Assembly: GCA_008694505.1 (NCBI GenBank) | Contig: VZDJ01006585.1 | Span: 10,877,061-10,941,060, forward strand | Length of the DNA: 64,000 nucleotides | Direction of reading: 5' to 3' | Source: Cyanoderma ruficeps | Lineage: Eukaryota > Chordata > Aves > Passeriformes > Timaliidae | Part shown: in pieces, positions 48,986 to 62,173 of the stretch | How the letters are laid out: the number at the start of each line of letters is the position of its first letter | How positions within the stretch are numbered: position 1 is the first letter of the stretch | Position numbers and translations under genes: made by a program | The notes under the pieces: model-generated | The model's input: the letters and a program-made list of their open reading frames with translations, nothing else | Told to the model about the DNA's origin: nothing | Database searches by the model: none

Positions 48986-51900
48986 AAGTATTATATTAGT
49001 TCAGTGGCTGAAATGGCCAAAACCAGCATGCATATATGCAGGATAAGAGTTTTCAGCATTCTTTAACTCATATTACTTACCAATAAGGTAAGACTTTAAA
49101 CATATTATGTAAATAATAGGAGACTTATTAGAATGCATGTAATTCACATTGTAGTGCTAATAATAAATCATGACAATCGTTGCAGATATGCCTTTATTAT
49201 GATGTTTATCACTCGGCTACAGGCAATTAACTAGGTCACTGTCTTCTCATGGAAAATGAGGCAAAAAAAGAATACTGTAATGAAATCTATTAAAAAAATG
49301 ACTCATCAAAGGCTGTTAGTGTGGTTGTTAAATTTGCCTCAAAAAGTACTTCAAAAGTGGTTTCACAAAGATCATGACATACTCTTAGGACATCAAATAT
49401 ATTTTGTAGCCTGGAAAGTGCCTGAAACATGGAGTATGTGAATCAGTGTGAAGTGTTATTGAGATGCCCTAGGATGCGGGACATATCTATAAGGGACTGA
49501 GAAAGATGACACAGAACCTATGAGAGGTTTAAATTTTACTGCTGTAGCAACTTGAAGTAAATTAAGATATTCAAGGGTCCTAAATGGTATCAGTGAAATA
49601 AATCTTAAATTTCTGTTTGCAATGATGATAACTTAGATTTAGTTCACATTTCAAGACATCACTACAGACACCCAAAAGAACATAATAAGTCTGTTTTTCT
49701 TAATTTCTGAAGAGTTAAGCATCCAATCTGAAGTAGTTATCTAGATTCCTTGTATTCACTTAAATTCCCAAAAATTGATGTGTATTGATAGGTGCTTTGA
49801 TGTACCCCAGCTACTATTCAGTTATTCCTTCAGAAGTGTGTATGATTCTCAAACCTGCTTCATATTTGTCATGTCTGTGAAGATGTTTGGGATATTTTGG
49901 GACATCAAAAATGTCCCCAGTTCTTCACTATGGACATTTTATTTAAGACACCTATGTAAATACTGGATATGGGGACTTCCTGAAAGCAATTTTTCATATC
50001 TGCCTAGAGCATCTACCTTAAAAGGGAGTCAGTAACATGATATGGGTTTCTCACTGTGCTCTTTAAAACAAGAACTGTTGTAGACCTCTCTTTCCTAATC
50101 TGTGAAAGATTATAATTTAAACTAAAGTTATTGTTAACATATGGCTAATATTTCATTATAAGACTTTGAAGTAAGGAAATTTAGAAGTTCTAGACCAATT
50201 TTCATGAGAATGATCGGAAGTAAAGAACGTTCTGAGATTTTTCAGTTTGATCATTTGTGAATGAAATAGAGCAAGAAGAAACTGAGAAGGAAAAAGTCAT
50301 AGTGTAATATATTTAATTAACAGAAGTACTAGGGGAAAAACAAGCTAATTGTATTCTAATCTGTAAAAACAGATCTGTAAAACAGAACAGGTTTTCATAT
50401 CCATCCCTTGTAATAAGATAAAAGTATTTGAAGTACTTGAGTTTCCACTTATTGAAGTGGAAATGCAATGAAGAAAAATTTTTAAAATGGTTATGTTAAA
50501 TCATTCTAAAAATTCAACCATCTCACTTCAGTCATAGAAACAATTGAAGCATTTCTCAGGTCAGTCCCTACTTTAGCAGTTGATGTTCAAAACTTGAAGT
50601 TGTACAACTTGAGGTTGGGTTGTTTCCAGGATTTTTTTTCCTATTTTTCAATTTCTCTTCTTTTCCCTATATCACCAGTTCTACTCCGGTGTTCTCATAT
50701 TCTCCTTAATTTTATTAATTATATTCCCCATAACTCACTTTCTTTTTAATTATAATTTAGGTAGTCTCTGTATGGAAATTCTGCCAATAATGATTCAGGA
50801 CTGGGAGGACCTTCCTGTACCTTCTGCTTTGGTGAAGAGTGGTATTATACACCAAGTAGGAGAAGCAGAAGATACTCAGATATTCTTTTCATTAATGTGT
50901 TATAGGAGTTGCTCATACAATTACATTTTATTAAGTATTGGATAAAATTAAAACTCATTGAATGTGAGAATCTAGTCACTGACAGAAAAATGCTGAAATG
51001 AGGAAAAGAATTTTAAAAATTTTCCATATAGCTACCATAAACTTATTTTCATTTTTTTATCTATAATCACTGTGGAATCCATGCTCTCAGTTCATAAAGA
51101 TTTTAAAGAAAAATAAAAAAGTACATAGAAATTCATTATTTTAATTTTTCACTCCAGAGCATGTTTGTACTCATCTTTTGGGCCTTCATATTTTTGTTTC
51201 AGTGTAACCTCCTTAGGCATTTTCCTGCAGATATCAAGTAATGGGTCATTACTTGCTTACAAAATACTCTCATTTTTTCTTTACCATTAACTTATAGATA
51301 GTGAAATCTGGATCATTATAAGAGGCTAGGAAATCCTGATCGTTGTATGTCAACCTGGAAATTGCTGCTGATCAGCAACAATATATCACACTTAAAGTAA
51401 CCAAATCAGAGGTCTTACTCCTTCTGAATTCTTGTCTGTGAGGGAATGAACAGGCTGAACTGGAGCAGATGAGCACCAGCCTGGACAGGGCTGCTGTCAA
51501 ATCTGTGAAGCAGAAATTTAGAGTATTTTCTGTAAAAGATTGTATTGTTGGAATTTGCCTTTGAAATAAACCTCTTAATGCTCTGAAATTTGGTCATCCA
51601 CAAGTCTGAATGTTAATGTCTTCATGAAGTCAGAATATGAAATGGAAGCGCATTAACACAAAATAGCTACAAGACCTTTGGGCATTATCAGCATTTATAT
51701 TCCTGCATTCATGGTTCTTGAGTCTTCACTGCAATCTTTCTAGTAACTGAAATAAGAATTTCAACTATTTTGCCCAGGATTACACAAGAGTTACTGTCAA
51801 AGTTAAAGAAAGTATACAGAAAATCTTAAATGTAATTACTGTGTTTATTATAAGACATTATTCACTACAATAAAAATGAATGCTGTAGCTAGAAAATGTT

Positions 51901-52589
51901 CAGAATTAAAACTAGCCAATGGATTCAGGTAGAATACACTGAAGTAAGGAAAACAAATGTTTTTTTAATTCTTTTTTTTAAAAAGTTTTTAATAAGTCAT
52001 GATAAAATACTTAACTGCATGTGAGAAAAAGAAAGAAACAGTAACAGTGATGGAAAATCAGAAACATTTTAATATGGTTGTTATGATGTAAAATGTACCT
52101 AGAAGACTTTACTTTGCAAGTTGACATGGTTGTGTTTTGTTTTTTTTTTGTTTTCTTAGTTCTTTGATTGGTTGATTTTATATGAAACTAAATAAGGAAA
52201 AATACATAAAATCATTATTTTCACTCAACTACATTTATTTTAAAGCCAGTGTATATCATAGTAGCCATAAAAAGCATATATATAGCTATACTAGGAAAGA
52301 CTATCAGGAAATAAGAACAAATAAAAATGAGGAAATCAATACCAACCCCATCACACACATACAAACAAAAAAACTTCAACCCAGTGTTAGAAAATGTTGT
52401 CTTGACTTCCTTTCCACAAAAGAGGGAATTGCCAATGATCATAACTTGTAATTGTTGGTCTTATTGAAGGGGGTTTTTTTTTATGGGTTGGTCACTCCAT
52501 CCTCTGAGATTGTTTGCTCAGGTTACTCATTATGCATTTGAACATTTGTACCCAAGGCCTTGTGCATATTTGTAAAGGTATCTCAGAGG
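48986..52589. other. AT-rich stretch, nothing recognised
   Basis: No gene or repeat family is recognised in 3.6 kb. There is a T run at 52140-52150. Confidence 0.5.
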
Positions 52590-52990
52590 GTTAATTAGAT
52601 GGCGAGGAGGGGTTTCTCTTACTGCTGCATTCTACAATCTTTTATCCCTTGTGATGTTGCCTTGCTCCTGGCACAAACCAGGTTCAAGACCTGCCTCTGT
52701 AGTGGCCACACTGAGTTGGCTTCTGTGCATCATAGATATCAGGGTATGGCTCCAATGTATTCCTCAGACTCTCACCTCATCCTGCCGCTCAGTCCCAAGG
52801 AGAGCAGTTCATAAACCTGGTCACACCTCCCACAGACTTGCTCGCAGTCACTTTCCATGTCTACGGACATCTCTTCACACATCCCACAGGTGGAAATCTA
52901 TGTGGTTGTATAGATGGACAGGAGCTTGCTCTCTGTGGCCCCATTGGGTCTACCTAGAGTCAGCAACTCAGTAAAAGCAGAGGACACTGT
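52590..52990 (-). mobile_element. Probable CR1 ORF1 fragment, antisense
   Basis: On the minus strand, about 52900-52800 reads MCEEMSVDMESDCEQVCGRC followed by DQVYELLSLGL. A CxxC pair inside an acidic stretch followed by a leucine-rich coiled-coil-like start resembles the N-terminal region of bird CR1 ORF1. Next come ESEEYIGAIP and weak blocks to 52600 with stops. The segment is less AT-rich than its flanks. The plus frames 52599-52814 and 52651-52974 are shadows. The family call is inference from a short motif; another zinc-binding protein remnant is possible. Confidence 0.5.
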
Positions 52991-55900
52991 GTTTTGCTGT
53001 GTTCTCACCATGCAGCCATGTGCCTGCCCAACTAAGTGTATATTCTCATCCTTTACATTTTCTGAAGCTATTTACCCCTGACTTGTGCAGAGTAAGGTTA
53101 TATCTCATTAACACTTTAACACCTTAATAAAAAAATAGTAGAGCAATGTCATTGATCAACAAACACTTGAGAGTTCCTGACACTTCTGATACATGAGACT
53201 ATCAAAACCCTTCACCTGAAGAGACTGCAGAACTTGAGTGTGCCATATGGTGTAAAAGTACCATTGCAAAAAGTAACAGATTGTCCATTAAGCTCACCAG
53301 ATGAATCTCCATTACTTCCATATATACATCATTCTCACACTCTTCCAGACAAACAAAAAAACAAAACAATCAAAAAAAGTGTATTTCCATAAGAAATATA
53401 AAGTTCTTACTTTATGAAGTTTTCTTCTGTTGGGTTCAGTATTGCACAGTAACAGGCTTTACAGACACAGGGAAAGTGTTGACCTTCCAAACTTGATGCT
53501 AAGGAAAGCCTTCTCTTCAAATCAGTACACATAGACACTTGTTTCAAAGGTGTGTAGAGAAGGAAGGAAAGGAGGTATAAATAATACCTGTCATTTTCCT
53601 GTGTGCTGAATGTACCACTACTGTCAGCTACAAATGCAATGAGTTTTAGAAATGCCCTTACCAAACCGACACAGGAAGTTTATGGAGTGGGGACTGTTCC
53701 AGTGGTTTTGGTTTTCTTTTAAGACTTTGTCAATTTGGTTTGGGCTTTGTGTGGTTGGGAAGTGGGATTGGGAATGTTGTTGGGAGTTTTTTGTTGTATT
53801 TTATTTTTTTTTCCCCTGAAGGCTCAAGTCATGCATTGAAATTTCATCTCCAAAGCTTTTTAGTTGGTGGAAATATCCCCTGCACTGAGGACTACTCTAG
53901 AGGCATAGTTAATTTTGTTTCTAAAGTGTATTTACCATTCATATGTGCTATGGTGCCAGGCTTCTTGCTGGCATGTGCACAACTGCTGCCAATAAACCAC
54001 TTTATTTAATAATACAAATAAATCAGTGTTGCTGATGTTTGGTTTGCTGTACAATAGAGGACGAACATCATTGTACTAAGAGGCCTGAGTCACCATAGGT
54101 TATCTTTTTGTTAGTAAGCATGAAATTATTGTTAAATGTTATAAAATCAAAATTATAGCATTAGAAGAGGTGAAGTGTCTCTGCAAATTTCAGGATAAAG
54201 ATAAGCAGCACAGACAATGAGGTGGTGTGACAAGAGACCCATGTTAGCTCTTTTTTTAACATGAGAATGTGCCATATTTGTCAACATTGCTTAAAAATAT
54301 CTGATTCTGTTATCATATGATGCAGTATGATGGATTTTGTAAGAATAAGGTGTAAGTCCTTTTGATACATTTTGTGTTTTCTGAAATATGCACTAGAAGT
54401 GGTATGTGATGGTGTGGAACTATCCCTGGAGAAACTGCCCTTAAAATATTTAATATTTCCTGCCAAGAATACCTCTGGTCTACCTTAGAATTGCCAGTCA
54501 TACCTGTACAATTATGTCCAAAATTTTCATTTTCATTTATTCTTCATTTACAGTCATGCTTCTTTTTTATGAAACAAATTATTCTGACTTTCTTATTGCT
54601 AAGATAAAGTCTTAAGTATCTAATTTTTTTTCCTAATAAGTGAGTTATTATATATGTTTGCAGCACCAGCTCATTTCTTGTAGAACCTGATGTTCCATGA
54701 CTCAGTAATTTTTCTAGCAGTTCTTTAGATTAGATAAGAAGGCACATGGTAGTCAATGATCAATGGTGGCTATTGTAATTCTTTTTGGGAATATTTTTTC
54801 AATCTGGTTTTGTCAAAAACCAGAAAAATCCATATTCATATTTAGTTTTAGTAATGGGTAATTATCTAAGAAAAGCAAAAGGTAAAAAAATTATTTTCCT
54901 CTTTTTTAAAAATTTTATTTAGGTGAATCTGGTTTACTTATTTAGAGATCCATGTTTCTTTTAGCTGTGTTATCAAAACACAGTCTTTTTTTACCTTCTT
55001 TTTTTTTCTTTTCTAAGTTGTGGAAGAAAAAGTCTCTTCCAAAAGATCCAAAACACTCTTCCAACAGATACAAAGTTGTTCCAAATCACATTATTGTTTT
55101 AGAAGAAAATGTTCTAACAGAAAAAAAAAAATAAAAGAAAAAGAACAATTTTCACAATTACTTTTCTATCTCCTAATCTATTTTTAATGGTGTCCATAAT
55201 GAGGCCTTCTGCACCTATTTTAGTGTGTTCCCAGCAACTTTTAGTCCCATGACATCTATTATGGTGTACATATTTTATATATGAACAATACTGTTATTCT
55301 GATCATTTATTTATGTTAAGCGGTGGCCATTATAGCAAAGTATAACATCTGTGATTTCATTTCTGGTGCAGAGGTAAAGTGATTACGGAATTATGAGCCT
55401 ACCACACTCAGGGGTATTACAAAACATGAAATACAACAAAGTTCAGTAAGTTCTTCTAATTTTACAGGTATATGATTATCTCACAGGAGCTACATCTTGT
55501 AGTTACCAGATGTTTCACAATAACAGTAACTCTAGAGTTGCTTCATTGTTATAACAAGAAGATTTTACTGCAGAGAGTAAGGTTGACATTTTCTCTGCTG
55601 GATGAAGATGAAATTGGCAGTTTGGAACAGCAGTTTCAACTGAACTATGTGGTTTACATTGATTAATCTATCATGCTAGAATATTAACCTACCAATTGGA
55701 GATCTCTCCTAGTAGTTTTCTAATCTGTGCCATATGTCTGGAGCTTAATAAACATTTTCTTTAATTCCAGCTACAAGTTAACAAGGGCTATTTTACAAAA
55801 GAAAAAAATCCTGACCTCTCTCCAAAACATCAGATATTTGGGATCTTAATTTTCCAAGCAAAGCTAGAATTTTTTTCATGCAATGCCAAGAATCATCATC

Positions 55901-58205
55901 CAGCTAAAATTGCAGCGACTCAGAGGATATGGATTCTGACACTGTACCTAAATCAAGCAGCAGTTTACAAGAGAAGAAATCCTGTTCCCATTTATAAAGG
56001 ACTTGGATGTCCGGGGACAACTTGTGAGAGTATTACTCATTTTGGATGAAATCTTCTTCTGGTATGTAAGTCCATTCAAATGATGCTATCTAGGATGAGT
56101 TAAATCTAAGCATAGGAAAGGATGGAATATTTATGGAAAGTCACCCAGAAGGCTGTCTTAAACATAGACAGTTAAACATACACAATTAAACGGGCTAACA
56201 GGCAGAGAGACGCTGCTAGATGCATGCTATTCTCCAGAGGCAAGCCTATCAGTTCCTCTCCACAGGAATTTTGCAGCTTTGCTCTACATGAACTGTAAAA
56301 TCAAAGAAAAACTGTTTGTTTACATAGCCTCTGAATGGTAACAAGGAGAGTATTTCTGTGGCAAGATTGTCCTTAGATGAAACATGGAATAAGTAATTCA
56401 GAGAAAAGTTTGACGGTAGATAGCCATTTTTTATTTTTATGGTAAGCCTCTGACATTATGTTAAATACCAAAAATGGGATTAAATAGCATTTCCTTGCTC
56501 CAATGAAATGACATTTATGTAAAATTTTGATCCAGTCAAAACAAAATGAAAGAAATACCTCAGCTGAAAGTGAGAAGCATTTACTCAATAAACTAGAGAG
56601 AGATTACTTACTGGCTATACTAACAGTGACAGGAGAACCAGGACTTTTTTTTTTTTTTTTTTTTTTTTATNTATAAATAATAAGAGAAAGCAAGAATCTA
56701 AATTATGAATATTAATAAAATTAGTATAAACCTTTCTATCTAGCTTGCTAGACTGCCACAATAAGATCTATGCTGGCTGAAGAGTAAGTCTGATGTTGTG
56801 TTTTAATTGTTCTGAAAAATACCACTGTTTATGAAAAAAAGATTGAAGGTAAGCTGGATAGAGTTACTGTAAAGTTTAGTATGTGATTCCTTTTGTGCAT
56901 ACTTTAATTAGCAATAGTTACTTCTGCTTTAATTGCTATCTAAAATTGAATGTATTGAATTTGTTTCTAACCAATGAGTTTTAATGATGGTTTGCAATTC
57001 TTTTTCACCCCTTAGTTACTGTAAGTAAAGTGGAACCTCATTTATGGAGTATAGATTTCTTTATCCTGAAGAAAAATTTTTAGCTCAAGATTGGAAACAT
57101 TCTGTCTTTTTAAAAAATAACCCAGCCTTAGTACAATTTTCTAAGTGTTATTTCTTTTTGCAATTAGTGGAGAAAAATTAGGCATTTTTGGAGCAGTGTT
57201 CAGCCTGAGTAGTGTTCTAAATTAGAATATATGAACTACGCACTGTGGGTACCTATTATTTCTTTCCATTAATCTCAAAGATATCCCCTTAAAGGGTCTA
57301 GTCTAGCTCTAGGTATCTATGTTGTAGATATCTGAGTTTATCAAGATTATTTACATTTAAAGAATTCCACCACTTCTACATGCCAGAATGGTGAATAACA
57401 GGCTCTGCATAGCTGTTGCCCTTCCTCCATCACAGAAACTGGCTTGAAGGTATCAACAGATTCATTATATTCTTATTACCTAATTGAAACAGTCTTTATA
57501 TGTTAAAGATACTGTTGAACTTGATACAACATTTTTGTATCAGGAAAAAATATGGCTGATTTTCAATATATGACAAACTCATCTGATCCTTCACTGTTCA
57601 CAGTACTGTCTACAGAGAAGGAAGAGCAGTTTTGTCAGTTGAATTATGGAGTCTGGCCAAGAACCTTAAGATCCTATCATAGACGTGCCATTAACAGTTT
57701 GTTTCATGCTCTTCATGCAGAGGCTTGAAGAGGAAGACTCCTTGGAAATCTAAAAGTAGTTTGCCTAAAGTTCTGCATGGACATTCATGGTAAAAATAAT
57801 ATTCTGAGCAGCTGTCATGATTACTACACTTTGCTAGAGTTTTCACCATTTCCTGGGTGAAATGGTTAACATCTGAAAAATCTCCTTGTTAGTAAATCTG
57901 TGTATTTCCCTCAGAATCAGTGAAGACATGCTGACTTTAAAATGCTGGGGTAAGCCACATCATTTGGAAGACAGCTGTTTCTACCATGAGGCTCCTCTGA
58001 TGCTACAACAGATTTTTGGTGACTGGAGAGTAGAAAGGTCAGAGGTTTTTTTCATTTCATACATCTTCTGCAGTAAAAAATGTATTCATCATCCTTTTTT
58101 TCTGTGTCTGACTCCATTTACTTCAGAGCAGTAGTGCTTAATGAAAAGTCTTATGTTGTTTCAAATTTACTGAAGAAATTTACAAGAAAGAGGACATTCT
58201 ACCTG
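52991..58205. other. Long AT-rich stretch, nothing recognised
   Basis: Tracts seen: G/T-rich 53700-53810, T run at 56645-56668 followed by N at 56671. No gene or repeat family is recognised. ORFs 53740-54009 and 55472-55666 lack signatures. Confidence 0.5.
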
Positions 58206-58625
58206 TACTGCTTTGCTGCCGTCTCTTGCTCTCTGAGACATCCTTTAGAAATCTCTCCAGCTTTTTTCATAGGCCCCCTTTAGGTACTAGAAATCTGCTA
58301 TAAAGTCTTCCTTGAGCCTTCTGCTTTACAGGCTAAATAGTCCCAAGTCTCTCACTCTGTCTTTGTCGCAGAGGTGTTCCAGGCGTCATTGCTCTCCTCT
58401 TTACCTGATCCAACAGATCCATGTCTTTTTTGACCTGAGAATTGGAGTTGGACATAGGTGGGTTCCATGAGATGGGAATAATCACCTCCTTCACCCTGCT
58501 GGCTGTACTTCTTTTTATGCAGCCCAGGATGTGTTTGGCTTTCTGGGCTACAAACACAAACTGCTGTCTCATGTGGAGCCTCACATCCACCAACATCCCA
58601 AGGCCTTTCTCTCAGACCTTTCCTC
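58206..58625 (-). mobile_element. Old CR1 LINE fragment, antisense
   Basis: On the minus strand, 58596-58333 reads LVDVRLHMRQQFVFVAQKAK, then HILGCIKRSTASRVKEVIIP and KKDMDLLDQVKRRAM, the diverged ORF2 tail of CR1. The next frame carries RPWDVGGCEAP just upstream, after a frameshift. The part equivalent to LVRPHLEYCVQFW is shortened. 58330-58206 keeps faint 3' UTR blocks (GGCTCAAGGAAGACTTTATA on the minus strand). There is no terminal tail. It is a strongly decayed copy. Confidence 0.82.
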
Positions 58626-58794
58626 AATTCATTCTCAACCCTTTCTGAAATTTTACTCTAGAAATCCTAGATGTTTCCTTATTTTCCTATACTTAACAAA
58701 GTACTTCTTGAACAGCAAAATCACCAAAAGTAATCAGTCTTGCTGAAAAATTTATTAAAATAGTTCAGAATATTTTACAGGTGGTGTGGTTTTG
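58626..58794. other. Spacer, nothing recognised
   Basis: AT-rich sequence leading into the T run and GT repeat. Confidence 0.4.
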
Positions 58795-58831
58795 TTTTTT
58801 TTTTTTTTTTNTTGTGTGTGTGTGTGTGTGT
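58795..58831. repeat. T run plus (GT)9 microsatellite
   Basis: T at 58795-58810, N at 58811, then GT repeats at 58813-58831. The N sits at the join of the two tracts. Confidence 0.95.
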
Positions 58832-61800
58832 TATACTTAGTGTTTAACTCTCTCCTCTCTGTAAGAATTGAAAGTACTCTGGAAATGGGCTAAGACTAAT
58901 GGGAGATTGACAATTAAATAGCTACTGTACATGAATGACCTAAAACTCTAAGAACACAAGGCAACTATACACTATGATTGATATAGTTCACAATTTCATT
59001 AAATACTGTAGCAAGTAATTCAGCTGTAAGCACAAATCCAGAAGGACATGGAAAGAGGAATGTAAGGAAAGAGATACAAATCTTCAAGCAGGCCAAGTAT
59101 CCAAGGAATTGGACAAAGGACAATAATTTATGTTACTTGAAGAGGTAAAAGTTAGTGAAAGAAACGTGATCTGGAGGAAAATGAAGTCTGTACACACCAA
59201 GTTTTTGAAAATAGTATCAGAAAACTGTCGGGACATCAGCTATGCTGATATGTGAAATTTATGTACTCTATAAATATTTTTGAAGGATATCTTCTGAGAA
59301 TGTCATGTTCTTTGATGTACAAGACTTGCTAAATCATATATGGGTAAAGTTTCCTTCAGATATGTCTTCTTGGTCTTGTTATGCTGATGGAAATTCTTTC
59401 TCCATGCTTTAGTAAATAAGGAAACTGACGGCTTGGACCAAAATTTTGCCAAAATTAAACAGGTATAAGAAGGGCATGCATACACAAATCAATCATGCCA
59501 GACCTCCTTTACAGTTAAGTGCAGGGAACAATTAATTTAATTTTAAGGTAAATCAGGTAAAATATTCCCTAAAGATATTTGTTTCTCATCAGCACACCAG
59601 AAGAAATTCTCACTCAATAGCAAGCAAACTTGCATACTTCAGCTGTTTGAAACCATGTTCAGTGACTCTCAGCCAAGAATGTATGTTCCCATTATGTGCC
59701 CTACTATAGTCTCTCCTTTTTTCAGACACAATTGGCTTCTGTTCCTTGAAACACCTATTATTCAGCCCATCCTTGTCAGAATCAGTCTTCCCAGAGTTTT
59801 CACAACATAAACTCTGTTGATTTGTTTCTCCTGGCACAGCTGCCCAGAGTTTGTCTTGCAGACCTATCATAGATCAGAAACCTTCAGAAGCCTGGCAAAA
59901 GTCTGTCAAGCAGGAGAATTAACCTGATGTCATGAACCTTTTTTAGCTGATGGATCTTCTGATTATTTCTAAGCCAATGATATATGTAGATAGTTAAGCA
60001 ACTTTGAGTTTTTATTGTTAATTCATGTATTGGAAATAGGCTTCATCAATGATTCTGAAAGGTATAAAACTCATTTAAAACATGCAATAGACTTTCTCAG
60101 GCCGATGAAACTTCAGGAAATCATTTTGTCTATCATCTTACTTAATATTTAAATTCTGTTGAGTAACAGAACAGGCTTAATTCATGTAAAAGTTCTGAGA
60201 TGGTATTTACTTGTATCTTGAAGCCAAATAAATTTTATCCATTTTTGTGATTTCTTATCATTCTAATCTCACTCTCCTGTACAATGTCTACTTTGAAATT
60301 TGCACTGACACATAAGGGACTACATAAGAAAATTTCTTCCTAGCATTGCCAGAGACTTGCTTTCTGCTGCTGATAAAAAATCACAGAGGGTAGGATTTAC
60401 CAAAATTAGATTTCATGGGCTCAGTTACCATAAATAGAAAGAAATAACGGCTTTAATATTCAGTTTGGGTCACTTAATTAAGACATCTTAAAATGCTTTA
60501 AAATGAGATCAAATCTGAGGTACCTAACTTTAATATTACTGTTGCATTGAAGACAGATTTATGAAGAAAACATATTCATATCAAACCCCCAAGATCACTG
60601 ACTCGGATACAGCAATCTAAAGCTGGTTGGGATGAATGCCTCTGCCTGTGTCTCTATCCCTTCCTCTCCTAATTTTTAAGGCTTGACACGTGCAATTACA
60701 GAATAAAAGTATTTTAGAGGTTTGCATTAGAAAACAAATGGAATACAAGTTGGTAAATGTTGCAGTTAGTTATAAAATACAGCTTTGTCCTAGCACTATT
60801 TCATTTTCATTTTCTATCATCCCCACATCTATTTTTCATTTTCTATCATCCCCACATACTCAGCTTCCATTTTGCTGTGTTTTTTTTCAAAAATATTTTA
60901 AATTTCTTTCTGTTTTACACAGAGAAGTTTTGTCACTTGTGACTATGGCCCTCAAATTAGAATTTTTACTTATGTAAAAATAATTGCTAAGCATAGGAGG
61001 TCTTTCCTATCTGTAAAAACAAAAATATTTCTCTATTTGGGCTTTGTACAGGTAAATATTTCACCTCCATTTGGATAACTTTAGAACGAAAGGTTTGTGG
61101 AGATTAGGAAATCTGCGGAACGTGTTATAGACCCAAGCGATTTTTTCGGCTCATGTATTGTAACTGACCAAATACAAATTTGCATATGGAAAATTACTAA
61201 ATTAATGTGTAAAGTGTTAAAAGGCAAGATAGGTTTCAAAATCTGTTGAAGAATAAGACATTAACTTTTAAATGCCTTAAAATGTTCATTGAATTTTGCT
61301 GATGAATCTCATCTGTATCTAAGTCAATAATGATTTTTAAAAAATGAATATTACCTTAACAGAAATCAGCATATCACATAACAATTAAAGGAAATAAATA
61401 TCCCACCGTTTTCCTCTTGCTTTTTGGTGTTTAGTTACTGCATTCTGCCTCTGCATTCAGCAGAGTATAATGGAAGGGTTTATTTCTTATGTGATTAAAG
61501 TCACAGCTGTTCCTGCTTACTTGATTGCTTTAACCCGAAACATATATGAAAAGGTTGAGTCTCTGTTTTAGAGTGTAGTTTTCAAGTTCCTCACACTAAC
61601 ACTGAGAGAAAAAATATCACTTCTAACGAGGTCCCTCAAGAGTGCCTTCATTCCTCTCACATGATGATGATAATGTAAGGAAAGACTTGTATTCATCCCC
61701 AGAGTGGCCCCACTGTGTGGATGCTTTTTTCCCACAACACTTAAGAACTATATTTTGTAATTCTATAGCAAACATAGCTTTACTGTTTCAATCTAAGTAC

Positions 61801-61934
61801 AAATTTTTCTTTATAATGTGACATATTTATTTAAGCTGGGGTAATGTACAACAACCTGCTTTAATAATGTGGGAAGGTAACAGATGCCAAACAATGTGTT
61901 ATGGAGTGTAGCAAATTACTAAAGAGACTCTTAC
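58832..61934. other. AT-rich stretch, nothing recognised apart from a small duplication
   Basis: No gene or transposon is recognised. The short ORFs have no signature. Confidence 0.5.
60808..60865. repeat. 29-bp tandem duplication
   Basis: CATTTTCTATCATCCCCACAT starts at 60808 and again at 60837, so the period is 29 bp. The second copy ends differently after 60858. Confidence 0.9.
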
Positions 61935-62131
61935 TTCTTGTTTAAAACTAAACCTTGCAACCAAGCTGGAGCAGCCAGAACATGTACTGGGAAAGCAGCA
62001 CAGGCAAGATCATTTGCTACCAAAATTTGCAAGATATCTGCAGGTCCGATCAGCAAAGATTTCTTTAGCTGAATATTAACATTCACACCATAAACAGCAC
62101 AGGTTATGCCACTCAGAACTCTGGATAGTGG
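61935..62131 (-). other. Exon-like open segment, minus strand (hypothetical)
   Basis: A 197-bp segment open in one minus-strand frame (LSGITCAVYGVNVNIQLKKS in its first part). It is preceded on that strand by a good acceptor (TTTGTTTCTGGGCTGCCTTCAG, complement of 62132-62153) and followed by a donor-like GTAAGAG (complement of 61928-61934). The frame runs 5' into a Met at 62173, and its stop lies inside the donor. The protein has no motif I recognise. AT-rich DNA yields such combinations by chance, so this could be nothing, a noncoding RNA exon or an old pseudogene exon. Confidence 0.15.
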
Positions 62132-62173
62132 CTGAAGGCAGCCCAGAAACAAATTCAGACAGTCTACGGTCAT

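Noticed and set aside
53740..54009. 89-residue plus frame with hydrophobic start
   Set aside because: The hydrophobic part comes from a G/T-rich tract; no signal of a real exon.
61080..61200. Possible conserved noncoding element (a few CpG sites in AT-rich DNA)
   Set aside because: Conservation cannot be judged from one sequence; nothing else supports it.
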